Source of the DNA: Desulfovibrionaceae bacterium
GTDB lineage: Bacteria > Desulfobacterota > Desulfovibrionia > Desulfovibrionales > Desulfovibrionaceae
Assembly (NCBI GenBank): GCA_009782775.1
Contig: WRIL01000009.1
Location: 1 to 64,000, forward strand
DNA: 64,000 nt
Direction of reading: 5' to 3'
Both the position numbers and the translations under genes were made by a program. This document shows positions 17,436-25,875 of the stretch, one piece after another. Each line of letters opens with the position of its first letter. The first letter of the stretch is position 1. Under the pieces are notes generated by a model that did not search any database, had not been told where the DNA came from, and was given only the letters and a program-made list of their open reading frames with translations.

Positions 17436-18007
17436 TTTTTCCCCCCGCCGTGCAGGCCGCGTCCCTGGGCGTAGCGCCGGAAGATGCCGGCCACCTCGTC
17501 CCGTCCCTTAATCCGGTGGGGTTTGAAGGGGAGTTTGTTTTTGAGCAACATGTCCGGGGCCAGGGTCAGGTCGTCGAAAAGGCGCATGGAGAGCAGCTTA
17601 TATACCGCCATCAAGCCTAGTTCATGGGATTGCCCATGCCAGCGCACGGATTGGAGAAAGGCGTCGGCGAACAGGCGCACGTTGCGCGCTCCTCCAAAAC
17701 CTGCGCGCCGGGACATGTGCCGGCAGACATCCAGGATTCTGGCCACTTCAATATGATTGGGGCAGCGGGTGCTGCAAGATTCGCAACTGGCGCACATCCA
17801 GACGGCCTTGGAAGACAGGACGGTATTTTTCTGCCCCAGTTGGATGAGGCGCATAATCCGGCTCACCGTGAAATCATAGGTAAAGGACATGGGACATCCG
17901 GCCGTGCAGTTGCCGCACTGGTAACAGCGGCTTACCTTCTGCCCGCTTTCTGTTTCCACGGCGCGAATGAAATCCGTGTCACCCCGGCCCAATTGCACAT
18001 GTTCCAT
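17432..18007 (-). CDS. hdrC: HdrC-like heterodisulfide reductase subunit C
   Basis: A 191-residue soluble ferredoxin-like protein with two 4Fe-4S motifs, CYQCGNCTAGCP and CASCESCSTRCP, followed by a helical C-terminus that docks to HdrB. It is the first gene of hdrCBA-flxDCBA. In D. vulgaris this cluster lies beside an alcohol dehydrogenase gene and has been linked to ethanol metabolism; no such gene is adjacent here. The 217-bp gap upstream to mtaD must hold the cluster promoter, but I found no convincing Rex-type operator (TTGTGA-N-TCACAA) in it. Confidence 0.93.
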   Translation of the reverse strand: MEHVQLGRGDTDFIRAVETESGQKVSRCYQCGNCTAGCPMSFTYDFTVSRIMRLIQLGQKNTVLSSKAVWMCASCESCSTRCPNHIEVARILDVCRHMSRRAGFGGARNVRLFADAFLQSVRWHGQSHELGLMAVYKLLSMRLFDDLTLAPDMLLKNKLPFKPHRIKGRDEVAGIFRRYAQGRGLHGGGKK

Positions 18008-18223
18008 AAGCGCAACCTTGTTGATGGGTCAATCTTCCCGGCGGAATGCCAGGATTCATACGTCTACCACAAGCGCGCAAGTCAGGTCAATCGCTCCCTC
18101 CTTCGCTCCCGCGCCCGCTCAAGCCGTGAGCCCCGCGTATAATTGCCCTGGAGCGGAAAAGATGCTAAGATGGCGGTGAACTTGGGGCAAGCAAGCCCTG
18201 CGGGCAATGCCGCAAAGGAAGAT

Positions 18224-19573
18224 ATGGCCCGATCCTGCGACCTGATCCTCAGCGCAAGCTGTATTGTGACCCAGAACGACCAACGGGAAGTAATCCGGGA
18301 TGGAGCCCTGGCCGTGACCGATGGACGCATCGCCGCCCTTGGTCCCAGGGGCCAGCTGGAAACGGAGTGGCGGGCGGCGGAACGCCGCGATTTGGGGGAG
18401 GCCCTGATCCTGCCCGGCCTGATCAACGCCCACACCCACGCCCCCATGACCCTCCTGCGCGGCTTGGCCGACGATCTACCCCTAATGGAGTGGCTGACCG
18501 AACATATCTTCCCCTGCGAGGCCAAACTCACCACGGCCATGCTGGAGGTAGGGACTACCTTGGCCTGCGCCGAGATGCTCGCCTGCGGCATCACCGCCTT
18601 TGCCGACATGTACCTGAACGAAACGGCCATCTATCGCGCCGTTGACCGCCTTGGCCTGCGCGCCCTGGTGGGTGAGGGAATCTTCGCCTTTCCTTCCATC
18701 GGCTGCGCCGATCCCGCGCACTTCCTGGATCTGGCCCGCTCCCAGGCCGAGGAACTGGCCGGGCATGAACGTCTGCGTTATGCTGTTTCACCGCACGCCG
18801 TCTATACCACCAACCAGGACATCCTGGAAGGCTGCGCCCTACTGGCCGAAGAACTGGACTTGCCCATTCAGATCCACCTGGCCGAAAGCAAAGAAGAAAC
18901 CGCCCGCTGCCTGGAAATGTACGGTTGCCGCCCGGTAGAACTCTGCCGCCGGAGCGGGTTGCTGACCCCGCGTACCCTGGCGGCGCACGGGGTAGATCTG
19001 AACAACGCAGAAATGGATCTTCTGGCCCTGACCGGAGTCAGCCTGGCCCATAACCCTCGCAGCAACATGAAACTGGCCTCCGGTGTATCTCCACTGCCGA
19101 CCCTCCTGGACCGCGGCTGCAACGTGGCCCTGGGAACGGACGGCGCGGCCAGCAACAACCGTCTGAACATATTTTACGAAATGTCGGCCTGCGCCATGCT
19201 GCACAAGATACAAGGCCGGAACCCGGCCCTCCTGCCCGCGCAGACCGTGCTGGACATGGCTACGCGCAACGGCGCCCTGGCCCTGGGCTGGCCCGAGCTG
19301 GGACGCCTGGTTCCCGGAGTTCCGGCGGACCTGGCTGCCATGGATCTGACCCGCCCCGGCCTGGTTCCCCTGCACAACCCCGTTTCGCAACTGGTCTATG
19401 CCGCCGGCGGCGACGAGGTACGCCTGACCATGGTGGCCGGACGCATCCTCTACGAAGACGGGCGCTTCCCCGGCCTGGATTATCCTGCTCTGGTAAAAGA
19501 AGCCAAGGACATGGGGCTCGAGCTGCGCACCACAGTAGCCGCCCAGTACGCGCCGGGAAAAACCCGACCATAA
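18224..19573 (+). CDS. mtaD: Amidohydrolase of the SAH/MTA deaminase (MtaD) family
   Basis: An amidohydrolase that deaminates the adenine of S-adenosylhomocysteine, methylthioadenosine or related 5'-modified adenosines. Metal ligands are visible in NAHTHAPMTLLRG, IHLAES, LAAHGVDL and LGTDGAASNNRLN, all typical of the MtaD/SsnA branch. I start it at ATG 18224 (AAGGAAG 3-4 bases upstream), giving 449 residues; a longer frame to 18143 has no site. TATAAT at 18138-18143 could be its -10, but no -35 is evident. It leads a plus-strand run with murJ and the radical-SAM haem genes, whose products release deoxyadenosine or SAH-type by-products. Confidence 0.88.
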   Translation: MARSCDLILSASCIVTQNDQREVIRDGALAVTDGRIAALGPRGQLETEWRAAERRDLGEALILPGLINAHTHAPMTLLRGLADDLPLMEWLTEHIFPCEAKLTTAMLEVGTTLACAEMLACGITAFADMYLNETAIYRAVDRLGLRALVGEGIFAFPSIGCADPAHFLDLARSQAEELAGHERLRYAVSPHAVYTTNQDILEGCALLAEELDLPIQIHLAESKEETARCLEMYGCRPVELCRRSGLLTPRTLAAHGVDLNNAEMDLLALTGVSLAHNPRSNMKLASGVSPLPTLLDRGCNVALGTDGAASNNRLNIFYEMSACAMLHKIQGRNPALLPAQTVLDMATRNGALALGWPELGRLVPGVPADLAAMDLTRPGLVPLHNPVSQLVYAAGGDEVRLTMVAGRILYEDGRFPGLDYPALVKEAKDMGLELRTTVAAQYAPGKTRP

Positions 19574-19582
19574 CCAGCGGGC

Positions 19583-21160
19583 ATGAACGTTTTCACCAAA
19601 GTCCAACGCCTGGGACCGGCCGCTCTCCTGCTGGCGGCCAGCGTGTTCGTGTCGCGCTTCATGGGGCTCATCCGCGACAAGGTCATCTCCTATTATTTCG
19701 GGGCCGGACTGGAAACGGATCTCTACAACGCCGCCTTCATCATCCCTGATTTCATCAACTATCTCCTGGCGGGCGGCTATTTCTCCATTACCCTGATCCC
19801 CCTGCTGGCGCATTACTTCCACCGTGACGAGACCGACGGCTGGGCCTTTTTTTCCGCCGCCTGCGCCTGGATCAGCCTGACGGCCTTCCTGGTCACCGGT
19901 CTGGCCTGGATCCTGGCCCCGGATCTCGCCCGCCTCTCCGCTCCGGGTTTCAGTGACCCAGCCACCCAGGCCCGCCTGACCCACTTTCTGCGTATCATCC
20001 TGCCGGCCCAGGCCTGTTTTCTGCCTGGAGCCTGCTTTACCGCCCTGCTGCTGCACCGCCGCCAGTTCCGGGTTCCGGCCCTGACTCCCTTGGTCTATAA
20101 CGGCGGGATCATCCTGACCGGCCTTTTTTTCGTGTATCTTCTGCCGGATCGCGGCATGGAGGGTTTTTGCTGGGGAGTGCTGATCGGGGCGACCCTGGGA
20201 AGCCTGGTTTTACCCTGGCTGGCCGTCCGCGCCGGGGGGCTGCGTCTTATCCCGCGCCTCCTCCACCCCGGCATGAAGAGCTTTCTGCTCCTGGCCCTGC
20301 CCCTGATGCTCGGCCAGTCCATCGTGGCCCTGGATGAACAACTGCTGCGCTTTTTCGGCTCCCTGGGACAAGAAGGCTCCATCAGCCACCTGAGTTACGC
20401 CCGACGCATCATGATGGTTCCGGTGGGCGTGGTGGCCCAAGCCGCAGGCATGGCCTCCTTTCCCTTCCTGGCCTCCCTGGCCGCCGCCGGCAAAAGGGAA
20501 AAATTCAACTGCACGGTCAACCGCACCCTGCTGAACTCCCTGTCGCTGATCCTGCCCATCTCCATCTGGATGGCGGCCCTATCCCTGCCCATCATCCGCC
20601 TGATCTTCCAGCAGGGGGTCTTTTCCGCCCAAGCGGCCGGTGAAACAGCCGCCCTGCTGGCCATCATGCTGGCTGCCGCACCTTTCTGGGCCGTACAGCA
20701 GGTGTTGGGCCGGGGTTTCTATGCCCACCAGAACACCCTGACCCCGGTACTGGCCGGGAGCATAGCCACCCTGGCCGGACTGCCATTGTATTGGCTGCTG
20801 ACCGGACGCCTGGGGGCTACGGGGGTGGCTCTGGCCGGAGTGGCCGGCATGGGTCTCTATACCCTCTGCCTGATCCGGCTCTGGGTGAAGCATTTCGGGA
20901 GCGAGGCTCTGGCCGGAATCCTGCGCCGTTTCCTGATCGTGCTGGCCCTGAGCCTGGCCTGCGCCATGATCGCGGCCTCGGCCTCGGCCAGCATCCTCCA
21001 TTTTCTGCCCGGCCGGCCCCTGATCGGAGCCTTCGCCGCCCTCTGCGCCGGCAGCGCCCTCTTTGCCGGACACCTGGTCATTTTTTGCCGCCTCTTCGCC
21101 CCCGGCCTGTGGAAAGAAGCCCTGGCCGCCTTGCGCAACCTGCGGGAAAGGCATATATGA
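19583..21160 (+). CDS. murJ: Lipid II flippase MurJ (MviN)
   Basis: MurJ flips lipid II across the inner membrane for peptidoglycan synthesis. The 525 residues are hydrophobic throughout, consistent with 14 membrane helices. The N-terminus has the MOP-superfamily start (SVFVSRFMGLIRDKVISYYFGAG). The central-cavity Arg/Asp region DLYNAAFIIPDFINYLLAGG and the mid-protein FVGLYPYGL-equivalent SHLSYARRIMMVPVGVV are recognisable. It starts 9 bp after mtaD, so the two are probably co-transcribed. Confidence 0.93.
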   Translation: MNVFTKVQRLGPAALLLAASVFVSRFMGLIRDKVISYYFGAGLETDLYNAAFIIPDFINYLLAGGYFSITLIPLLAHYFHRDETDGWAFFSAACAWISLTAFLVTGLAWILAPDLARLSAPGFSDPATQARLTHFLRIILPAQACFLPGACFTALLLHRRQFRVPALTPLVYNGGIILTGLFFVYLLPDRGMEGFCWGVLIGATLGSLVLPWLAVRAGGLRLIPRLLHPGMKSFLLLALPLMLGQSIVALDEQLLRFFGSLGQEGSISHLSYARRIMMVPVGVVAQAAGMASFPFLASLAAAGKREKFNCTVNRTLLNSLSLILPISIWMAALSLPIIRLIFQQGVFSAQAAGETAALLAIMLAAAPFWAVQQVLGRGFYAHQNTLTPVLAGSIATLAGLPLYWLLTGRLGATGVALAGVAGMGLYTLCLIRLWVKHFGSEALAGILRRFLIVLALSLACAMIAASASASILHFLPGRPLIGAFAALCAGSALFAGHLVIFCRLFAPGLWKEALAALRNLRERHI

Positions 21161-21190
21161 GCGGCTACTGTTTCTTGAAGGAGAATTTTC

Positions 21191-22378
21191 ATGATCGGCA
21201 TTTCCAAGCTATACTGCGGCCAGGTGGAACCCTCGGACGCCCTGCGCTACAACCGGCATTCCGGGAGCTTGCCCTCGCACCTCCTGCAATTTTCCCAGGA
21301 TAAAAAGCCGGTGGTGGTCTGGAACATGACCCGGCGCTGCAACCTGAAATGCGTGCATTGCTACGCTCAGGCCACGGAAGATGACGGAGCGGACGCCATC
21401 TCCACCGCCCAGGCCAAAAAGATGATTGAGGACCTGGCCGCCTTCGGCGCGCCGGTGCTGCTTTTTTCCGGCGGGGAACCGCTGGTGCGTAAGGATCTGC
21501 CGGAGCTGGCCGCTTACGCCACCAGCTTGGGCATGCGGGCGGTCATTTCCACGAACGGCACACTGATCAGCCGAGACAAGGCCAAAGAACTCAAGGCCGT
21601 GAACCTTTCCTACGTGGGCATTTCCCTGGACGGAGGGGAAGAGGTGCACGACAACTTCCGCGGCGTGTCCGGCTCTTTCCGGCGTTCCCTACAGGGCATC
21701 GAAAACTGCATGGCCGAAGGTCTGAAGGTCGGGCTGCGCTTTACCATCAACCGCCGCAACGCGGCCGAGGTTCCCAAACTCTTCCGCCTAGTGGAAGACA
21801 GGGAAATCCCGCGCATCTGCTTTTACCACCTGGTTTATTCCGGCCGCGGCTCCGACCTGTTCCAGGAAGACCTGGATCACCGGGAAACCAGGGACATGGT
21901 GGACCTGATTTTGGACAAGACCCGCGCCCTTTTTGACAAAGGTCTGCAAAAAGAAGTGCTCACCGTGGATAACCACGCCGATGGCCCTTACCTGTGGATG
22001 CGCCTTAAGCGGGAAGATCCGACCAGGGCCGCCGAGGTTTTTGAACTGCTGCAATTTAACGAGGGAAACAGCTCGGGGCACGGCTTCGCCTGCATCTCCT
22101 GGGACGGGCGGGTGCACGCGGATCAATTCTGGCGGGAGCACAGCTTCGGCAACATCCTGGAGCGCCCCTTCTCGGCCATCTGGAACGACCCCTCCATAAC
22201 CCTCCTGGCCCAGCTCAAGGAAAAACGCAAACACGTCAAGGGGCGTTGCGCCCATTGCCGTTTCCTGAACATCTGCGGCGGCAACTTCCGCGCCCGGGCC
22301 GAATCGGTGCACGGCGACCCTTGGGCTTCGGACCCGGCCTGTTACCTGACGGATGAAGAAATACAGCCTGTGGCTTGA
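21191..22378 (+). CDS. ahbC: Radical SAM 12,18-didecarboxysiroheme deacetylase (AhbC)
   Basis: AhbC removes the two acetate side chains of didecarboxysiroheme to give Fe-coproporphyrin III in the alternative haem pathway. The N-terminus MIGISKLYCG is characteristic, CNLKCVHCYA supplies the radical-SAM cluster, and LLFSGGEPLVRKDL binds SAM. The C-terminal Cys-rich end (CAHCRFLNICGGNFRARAE) fits an auxiliary 4Fe-4S cluster. Length is 395 residues. Start ATG 21191 has AAGGAG at good spacing. The pair ahbC-hemB-ahbD is the usual Desulfovibrio arrangement. It differs from AhbD at 23402, which has [10 protein letters not shown]. Confidence 0.9.
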   Translation: MIGISKLYCGQVEPSDALRYNRHSGSLPSHLLQFSQDKKPVVVWNMTRRCNLKCVHCYAQATEDDGADAISTAQAKKMIEDLAAFGAPVLLFSGGEPLVRKDLPELAAYATSLGMRAVISTNGTLISRDKAKELKAVNLSYVGISLDGGEEVHDNFRGVSGSFRRSLQGIENCMAEGLKVGLRFTINRRNAAEVPKLFRLVEDREIPRICFYHLVYSGRGSDLFQEDLDHRETRDMVDLILDKTRALFDKGLQKEVLTVDNHADGPYLWMRLKREDPTRAAEVFELLQFNEGNSSGHGFACISWDGRVHADQFWREHSFGNILERPFSAIWNDPSITLLAQLKEKRKHVKGRCAHCRFLNICGGNFRARAESVHGDPWASDPACYLTDEEIQPVA

Positions 22379-22418
22379 TTTTTGAGGCAGAGCCTCCCCG
22401 AAAAATTCCGGAGGTTTT

Positions 22419-23405
22419 ATGAGCGAATTTTTTCGCGGCCGACGTTTGCGGATGACTCCGCATTTGCGGGCCATGGTGCGGGAAACGGACCTACGCCCGC
22501 AAGACCTGATCATGCCGTATTTTGTCCTGGATACGGAGGAAAAGGGCGTATCCCGGCCGGTGGCCTCCCTGCCAGGGCAGGCGCAGCTTTCTTTGGATAT
22601 GCTGGAAGAACGGGTGGCGCGGGCGGCGGATCATGGGCTGGGGGCGGTGATCCTCTTTGGCCTGCCGAAAGAAAAAGACCCTGTTGGTTCAGGGGCTTAT
22701 GCCGACAACGGGATCATCCAGAAAGCGGCGCGACGTCTGAAGGCGCGCCACGGAAAGGATTTGACGGTGATCACAGATGTCTGCCTGTGCGAATATACCT
22801 CCCACGGGCATTGCGGACTGATCAGCCAGGAAGGGGAGGTGCTCAACGACCCCACCCTGGAGCTGTTGGCCAGGACCGCCCTCTCCCATGCCCAAGCCGG
22901 GGCGGACATGGTCGCGCCCTCGGACATGATGGACGGGCGGGTGGCGGCCATCCGTGAGGCCCTGGACGACAACGGTTTCGTAAACCTGCCGATCATGTCA
23001 TACGCGGTGAAATATGCCTCGGCCTTTTACGGACCTTTCCGCGAAGCCGCCGGGTCCGCCCCCAAATCCGGGGATCGCAAGAGTTACCAGATGGACCCGG
23101 CCAACCGACGCGAGGCCATGTTGGAAGCCGGGGCGGATATCCAGGAAGGGGCGGACATCCTGATCATCAAACCGGCCGGACCTTACCTGGATATAATCCG
23201 GGAGGCGCGCGCGGCATTTGATCTGCCCCTGACCGCCTACCAGGTAAGCGGCGAATATGCCATGATCAAGGCCGCCGGACAAAACGGCTGGATCGACGAA
23301 AGGGCGGCGGCTATGGAGACCCTCCTGGGAATCAAGAGGGCCGGCGCGGACCTGTTAATCAATTATTTCAGCGAAGAACTGCTGAAAGAGGGACTGATCC
23401 GATGA
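22419..23405 (+). CDS. hemB: Porphobilinogen synthase (delta-aminolevulinate dehydratase)
   Basis: HemB condenses two 5-aminolevulinate molecules. The two Schiff-base lysines are visible in [15 protein letters not shown] (about residue 196-204) and [14 protein letters not shown] (about 247). The Cys-rich metal site [14 protein letters not shown] shows a zinc-type enzyme. Length is 328 residues with a strong CGGAGG site. It lies between the two radical-SAM genes and overlaps ahbD by 4 bases, so early and late steps of haem synthesis are physically linked. Confidence 0.96.
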   Translation: MSEFFRGRRLRMTPHLRAMVRETDLRPQDLIMPYFVLDTEEKGVSRPVASLPGQAQLSLDMLEERVARAADHGLGAVILFGLPKEKDPVGSGAYADNGIIQKAARRLKARHGKDLTVITDVCLCEYTSHGHCGLISQEGEVLNDPTLELLARTALSHAQAGADMVAPSDMMDGRVAAIREALDDNGFVNLPIMSYAVKYASAFYGPFREAAGSAPKSGDRKSYQMDPANRREAMLEAGADIQEGADILIIKPAGPYLDIIREARAAFDLPLTAYQVSGEYAMIKAAGQNGWIDERAAAMETLLGIKRAGADLLINYFSEELLKEGLIR

Positions 23406-24493
23406 AGAGCGGGCACCCCGGCGGGAGTCCGGGACTTTTGCAGGACGGTTCGCCCAAGTTGCGCCTGGTGGCCTGGGAGGTCACCCGTTCCTGTAACCTC
23501 GCCTGCAAGCACTGCCGGGGCGAGGCCAACATCGAACCTTATCCGGGCGAGCTTTCCAAAAATCAGGCTCTGGGCCTAATTGACAGCTTCAAGGAATGCG
23601 GGGAGCCGATTATTATCTTTACCGGCGGCGAACCTCTGTTACGGCCGGACGTCTTTGAGCTGATCCGCCATGCCTCCTCCATCGGACTGCGCGCGGTCAT
23701 GGCCCCAAACGGCACGCTGATCACCCCGGACAAGGCTGCGGAAATGCGCGCCTCCGGCATCCAGCGCTGCTCCATTTCCATTGACGGCGAAGAAGCCGCC
23801 TCCCATGACGCCTTCCGCGGCGTGCCCGGCGCATTTGACTCGGCCATGCAAGGGATCCGATACCTCAAAGAGGCCGGGGTGGGTTTTCAGATCAATACCA
23901 CGGTCACCAAGGACAACCTGCGCAGCTTCAAACGGATCTTCCGCCTAGCCCAGGACTTGGGGGCGGAGGCCTGGCATATCTTCCTGCTGGTGCCCATGGG
24001 CCGGGCCTCCGGTCTGCGGGACCAAGTCATCAGCGCCGCCGAATACGAGGAAGTCCTGAACTGGTTTTATGATTTTCGCAAAAGCACCTCCATGCAGCTC
24101 AAGGCCACCTGCGCTCCCCATTATTACCGCATCCTGCGCCAACGGGCCAAGGCCGAAAACCTGACGGTCTCCGTGGAAGAATTCGGGTTGGAGGCCATGA
24201 CCCGCGGCTGCCTCGGCGGCACGGGCTTCTGCTTCATCAGCCACACCGGCCAAGTGCAGCCTTGCGGATACCTGGATTTGGACTGCGGGCAAGTCACCAC
24301 AACCCCCTTTCCAGAGATTTGGCGTACTTCCAAACCCTTCCTGCAATTTCGCAACCCCATGGAATACGAGGGCAAATGCGGGGGCTGCGAATACCACCGT
24401 GTCTGCGGCGGCTGCAGGGCCAGGGCTTACAGCCTGACCGGCCGCTACATGGCCGAGGAACCGCTGTGCAGCTATGCGCCGATGAAAAAATAA
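23402..24493 (+). CDS. ahbD: Radical SAM haem b synthase (AhbD)
   Basis: AhbD decarboxylates the two propionates of Fe-coproporphyrin III to the vinyls of haem b. [21 protein letters not shown] marks the radical-SAM site, [13 protein letters not shown] binds SAM, and the C-terminal [18 protein letters not shown] is the auxiliary-cluster segment typical of the SPASM-like family. Length is 363 residues. The ATG overlaps the hemB stop (ATGA). The downstream AhbA/B gene starts 10 bp later. Confidence 0.9.
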   Translation: MKSGHPGGSPGLLQDGSPKLRLVAWEVTRSCNLACKHCRGEANIEPYPGELSKNQALGLIDSFKECGEPIIIFTGGEPLLRPDVFELIRHASSIGLRAVMAPNGTLITPDKAAEMRASGIQRCSISIDGEEAASHDAFRGVPGAFDSAMQGIRYLKEAGVGFQINTTVTKDNLRSFKRIFRLAQDLGAEAWHIFLLVPMGRASGLRDQVISAAEYEEVLNWFYDFRKSTSMQLKATCAPHYYRILRQRAKAENLTVSVEEFGLEAMTRGCLGGTGFCFISHTGQVQPCGYLDLDCGQVTTTPFPEIWRTSKPFLQFRNPMEYEGKCGGCEYHRVCGGCRARAYSLTGRYMAEEPLCSYAPMKK

Positions 24494-24503
24494 GGAAAAA
24501 TCC

Positions 24504-25004
24504 GTGCAGCATGAACTGGATGGCGGGGCCATAGAAGACGGCGAAAGGCAGGACGAATTTTTGGACGCCCTGGACCGGCGGCTACTCAACCGGATACAAT
24601 CCGGCTTTCCGCTGGAAAGCCGGCCCTATGCCGTACTGGGCGAAGAGCTGGGACTGACTGAGGCGGAAACCCTGGCCCGGGTGCGCGCCCTCAGAGGCAG
24701 AAAGATCCTCCGCCGCCTGGGGGCCAATTTTCAATCATCGGGCCTGGGCTTCCACAGCACCTTGTGCGCGGCCGAAGTACCCGAAGAAAAGCTGGCGCAT
24801 TTCATTGACGAGGTCAACAAGATCTCCGGGGTAACGCATAACTACCTGCGCGCCCATCCCATAAATATCTGGTTCACCCTGATTGCCCCCTCCTGGGAAG
24901 CCGTGCTGGAGGAAATCGCCGGTCTGGAAACCAGGACCGGGGTGCAGGTATTGAACCTGCCGGCGGAAAAACTTTACAAAATCAAGGTGGATTTCAACCT
25001 TTAA
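24504..25004 (+). CDS. Siroheme decarboxylase subunit (AhbA/AhbB type, Lrp/AsnC-like)
   Basis: AhbA and AhbB form a heterodimer that decarboxylates siroheme to 12,18-didecarboxysiroheme. This 166-residue protein has the Lrp/AsnC fold without a role in transcription: a winged helix with EAETLARVRALRGRKILRRLG, then the RAM-like domain with VTHNYLRAHPINIWFTLIA containing the conserved His/Tyr region. GTG 24504 has AAGGA upstream. Only one subunit gene is here, so its partner must be elsewhere in the genome. I cannot decide with confidence between A and B. Confidence 0.85.
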   Translation: MQHELDGGAIEDGERQDEFLDALDRRLLNRIQSGFPLESRPYAVLGEELGLTEAETLARVRALRGRKILRRLGANFQSSGLGFHSTLCAAEVPEEKLAHFIDEVNKISGVTHNYLRAHPINIWFTLIAPSWEAVLEEIAGLETRTGVQVLNLPAEKLYKIKVDFNL

Positions 25005-25045
25005 AATATTCCCGCATGGACGAACTCGCTCACGGAAAAACGGCC

Positions 25046-25075
25046 TTGCCTATCAGGCGGCATGGGATGTATCAT
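25046..25075 (+). promoter_or_regulatory. Candidate sigma-70 promoter for desulfoferrodoxin
   Basis: TTGCCT (25046-25051), an 18-base spacer and TATCAT (25070-25075) precede the desulfoferrodoxin start by 37 bases. It gives that gene a promoter separate from the haem genes. Confidence 0.4.
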
Positions 25076-25112
25076 GGAAAAGTACTGTTCATTATCTTAA
25101 GGAGGAAACAAG

Positions 25113-25499
25113 ATGCGCGATAACCAGACGCTACTGATTTGCAGACATTGCGGCAATATGGCTAGGCTGATCGATGACCAGGGCAGAGCCATAATCTGCT
25201 GTGGCGAACAGATGGAGGAGATGATTCCCAATACCTCCGAGGGCAGCCCCGAAAAACATCTGCCCAAGGCCAGCCTTTCCGAGGACATCCTCAGCGTGCA
25301 GGTCGGCAGCGCGCCGCACCCGATGGAAAAAGGACACTATATTGAACTCGTCTATGTGCAGACCGAGCACGGCGCCCAGCGCAAATACTTAAACCCCGGC
25401 GAAGAGCCACGGGTAACCTTCAGTTTTTCGGATGACCGGCCCTTAGCTGTTATAGCCTGTTGCAATCTGCACGGCCTGTGGAAAACCGATATTAAGTAA
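25113..25499 (+). CDS. dfx: Desulfoferrodoxin (two-iron superoxide reductase)
   Basis: Reduces superoxide to peroxide without releasing oxygen, protecting anaerobes. The N-terminal desulforedoxin domain has its rubredoxin-like Fe site (CRHCGN and the adjacent pair ICCGEQ). The catalytic centre II ligands are present: the His in SPEKHLPK, the two His of HPMEKGHYIE and the Cys/His of CCNLHGLWK. The canonical Lys near the first His (EKH) is retained. Length of 128 residues is normal for the class. AAGGAGG gives a strong site. It is separated from the ahb genes by 108 bp. Confidence 0.97.
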   Translation: MRDNQTLLICRHCGNMARLIDDQGRAIICCGEQMEEMIPNTSEGSPEKHLPKASLSEDILSVQVGSAPHPMEKGHYIELVYVQTEHGAQRKYLNPGEEPRVTFSFSDDRPLAVIACCNLHGLWKTDIK

Positions 25500-25524
25500 G
25501 TAATCAGTTTGCTCTTCCAAGGGG

Positions 25525-25548
25525 CCGGGGAGGCTCACGCCCCCCCGG
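25525..25548 (+). terminator. GC-rich hairpin after desulfoferrodoxin
   Basis: CCGGGGAGGC pairs with GCCCCCCCGG (one A/C mismatch) around TCAC. There is no T-run, so termination is uncertain. It lies between two converging genes. Confidence 0.4.
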
Positions 25549-25566
25549 ATTGACAAACCAAGCCAT

Positions 25567-25791
25567 TCAGCCCGTCAGGCTAGCGATGGCTCCCTTGCCT
25601 CCGTAAACCGCGGACAAAACTTCCTTGGAGAAGTCATAGGTCTGAGCCATGCCGGACAGGCCTGCGTTGCCGCCTTTGCCCCCCCACTGGTTCAGCTTGT
25701 CCAGGGTCTTGGTGACAACCTGAGCGCCGAATTGCGCCTTGGCGGAGGAAGCCGCCAACCCTCCCAGGGCCGCAGCCGTTGAGTCTGCCAT
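25567..25791 (-). CDS. Small protein of unknown function (74 aa)
   Basis: Not recognised as a named family. A strong AGGGGAGG site precedes ATG 25791, supporting real translation. The sequence is Ala/Gly-rich and lacks a signal peptide. The first half is likely helical (ALGGLAASSAKAQFGAQVVTKTLDKLNQ), followed by a Gly-rich turn (WGGKGGNAGLSG) and a second amphipathic segment YDFSKEVLSAVYGGKGA. It sits 84 bp after the GH13-like lipoprotein start-to-stop order on the same strand, so it may be transcribed with that gene. It might be a small surface- or motility-associated protein, but nothing visible supports a function. Confidence 0.6.
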   Translation of the reverse strand: MADSTAAALGGLAASSAKAQFGAQVVTKTLDKLNQWGGKGGNAGLSGMAQTYDFSKEVLSAVYGGKGAIASLTG

Positions 25792-25875
25792 GATCGCCTC
25801 CCCTTGGTTGAATACGGCGGAAATACGCCGTCTATCCGTCTTTTCGGTCGGGAGGCAAATAAGTTTAGGGGCAAT

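Noticed and set aside
18008-18223. Rex operator between hdrC and mtaD
   Set aside because: No TTGTGA/TCACAA inverted repeat was found; only a lone TATAAT at 18138-18143.
18839-20056. 405-codon minus-strand frame opposite mtaD and murJ
   Set aside because: Gln/Gly-rich shadow that crosses two real genes.
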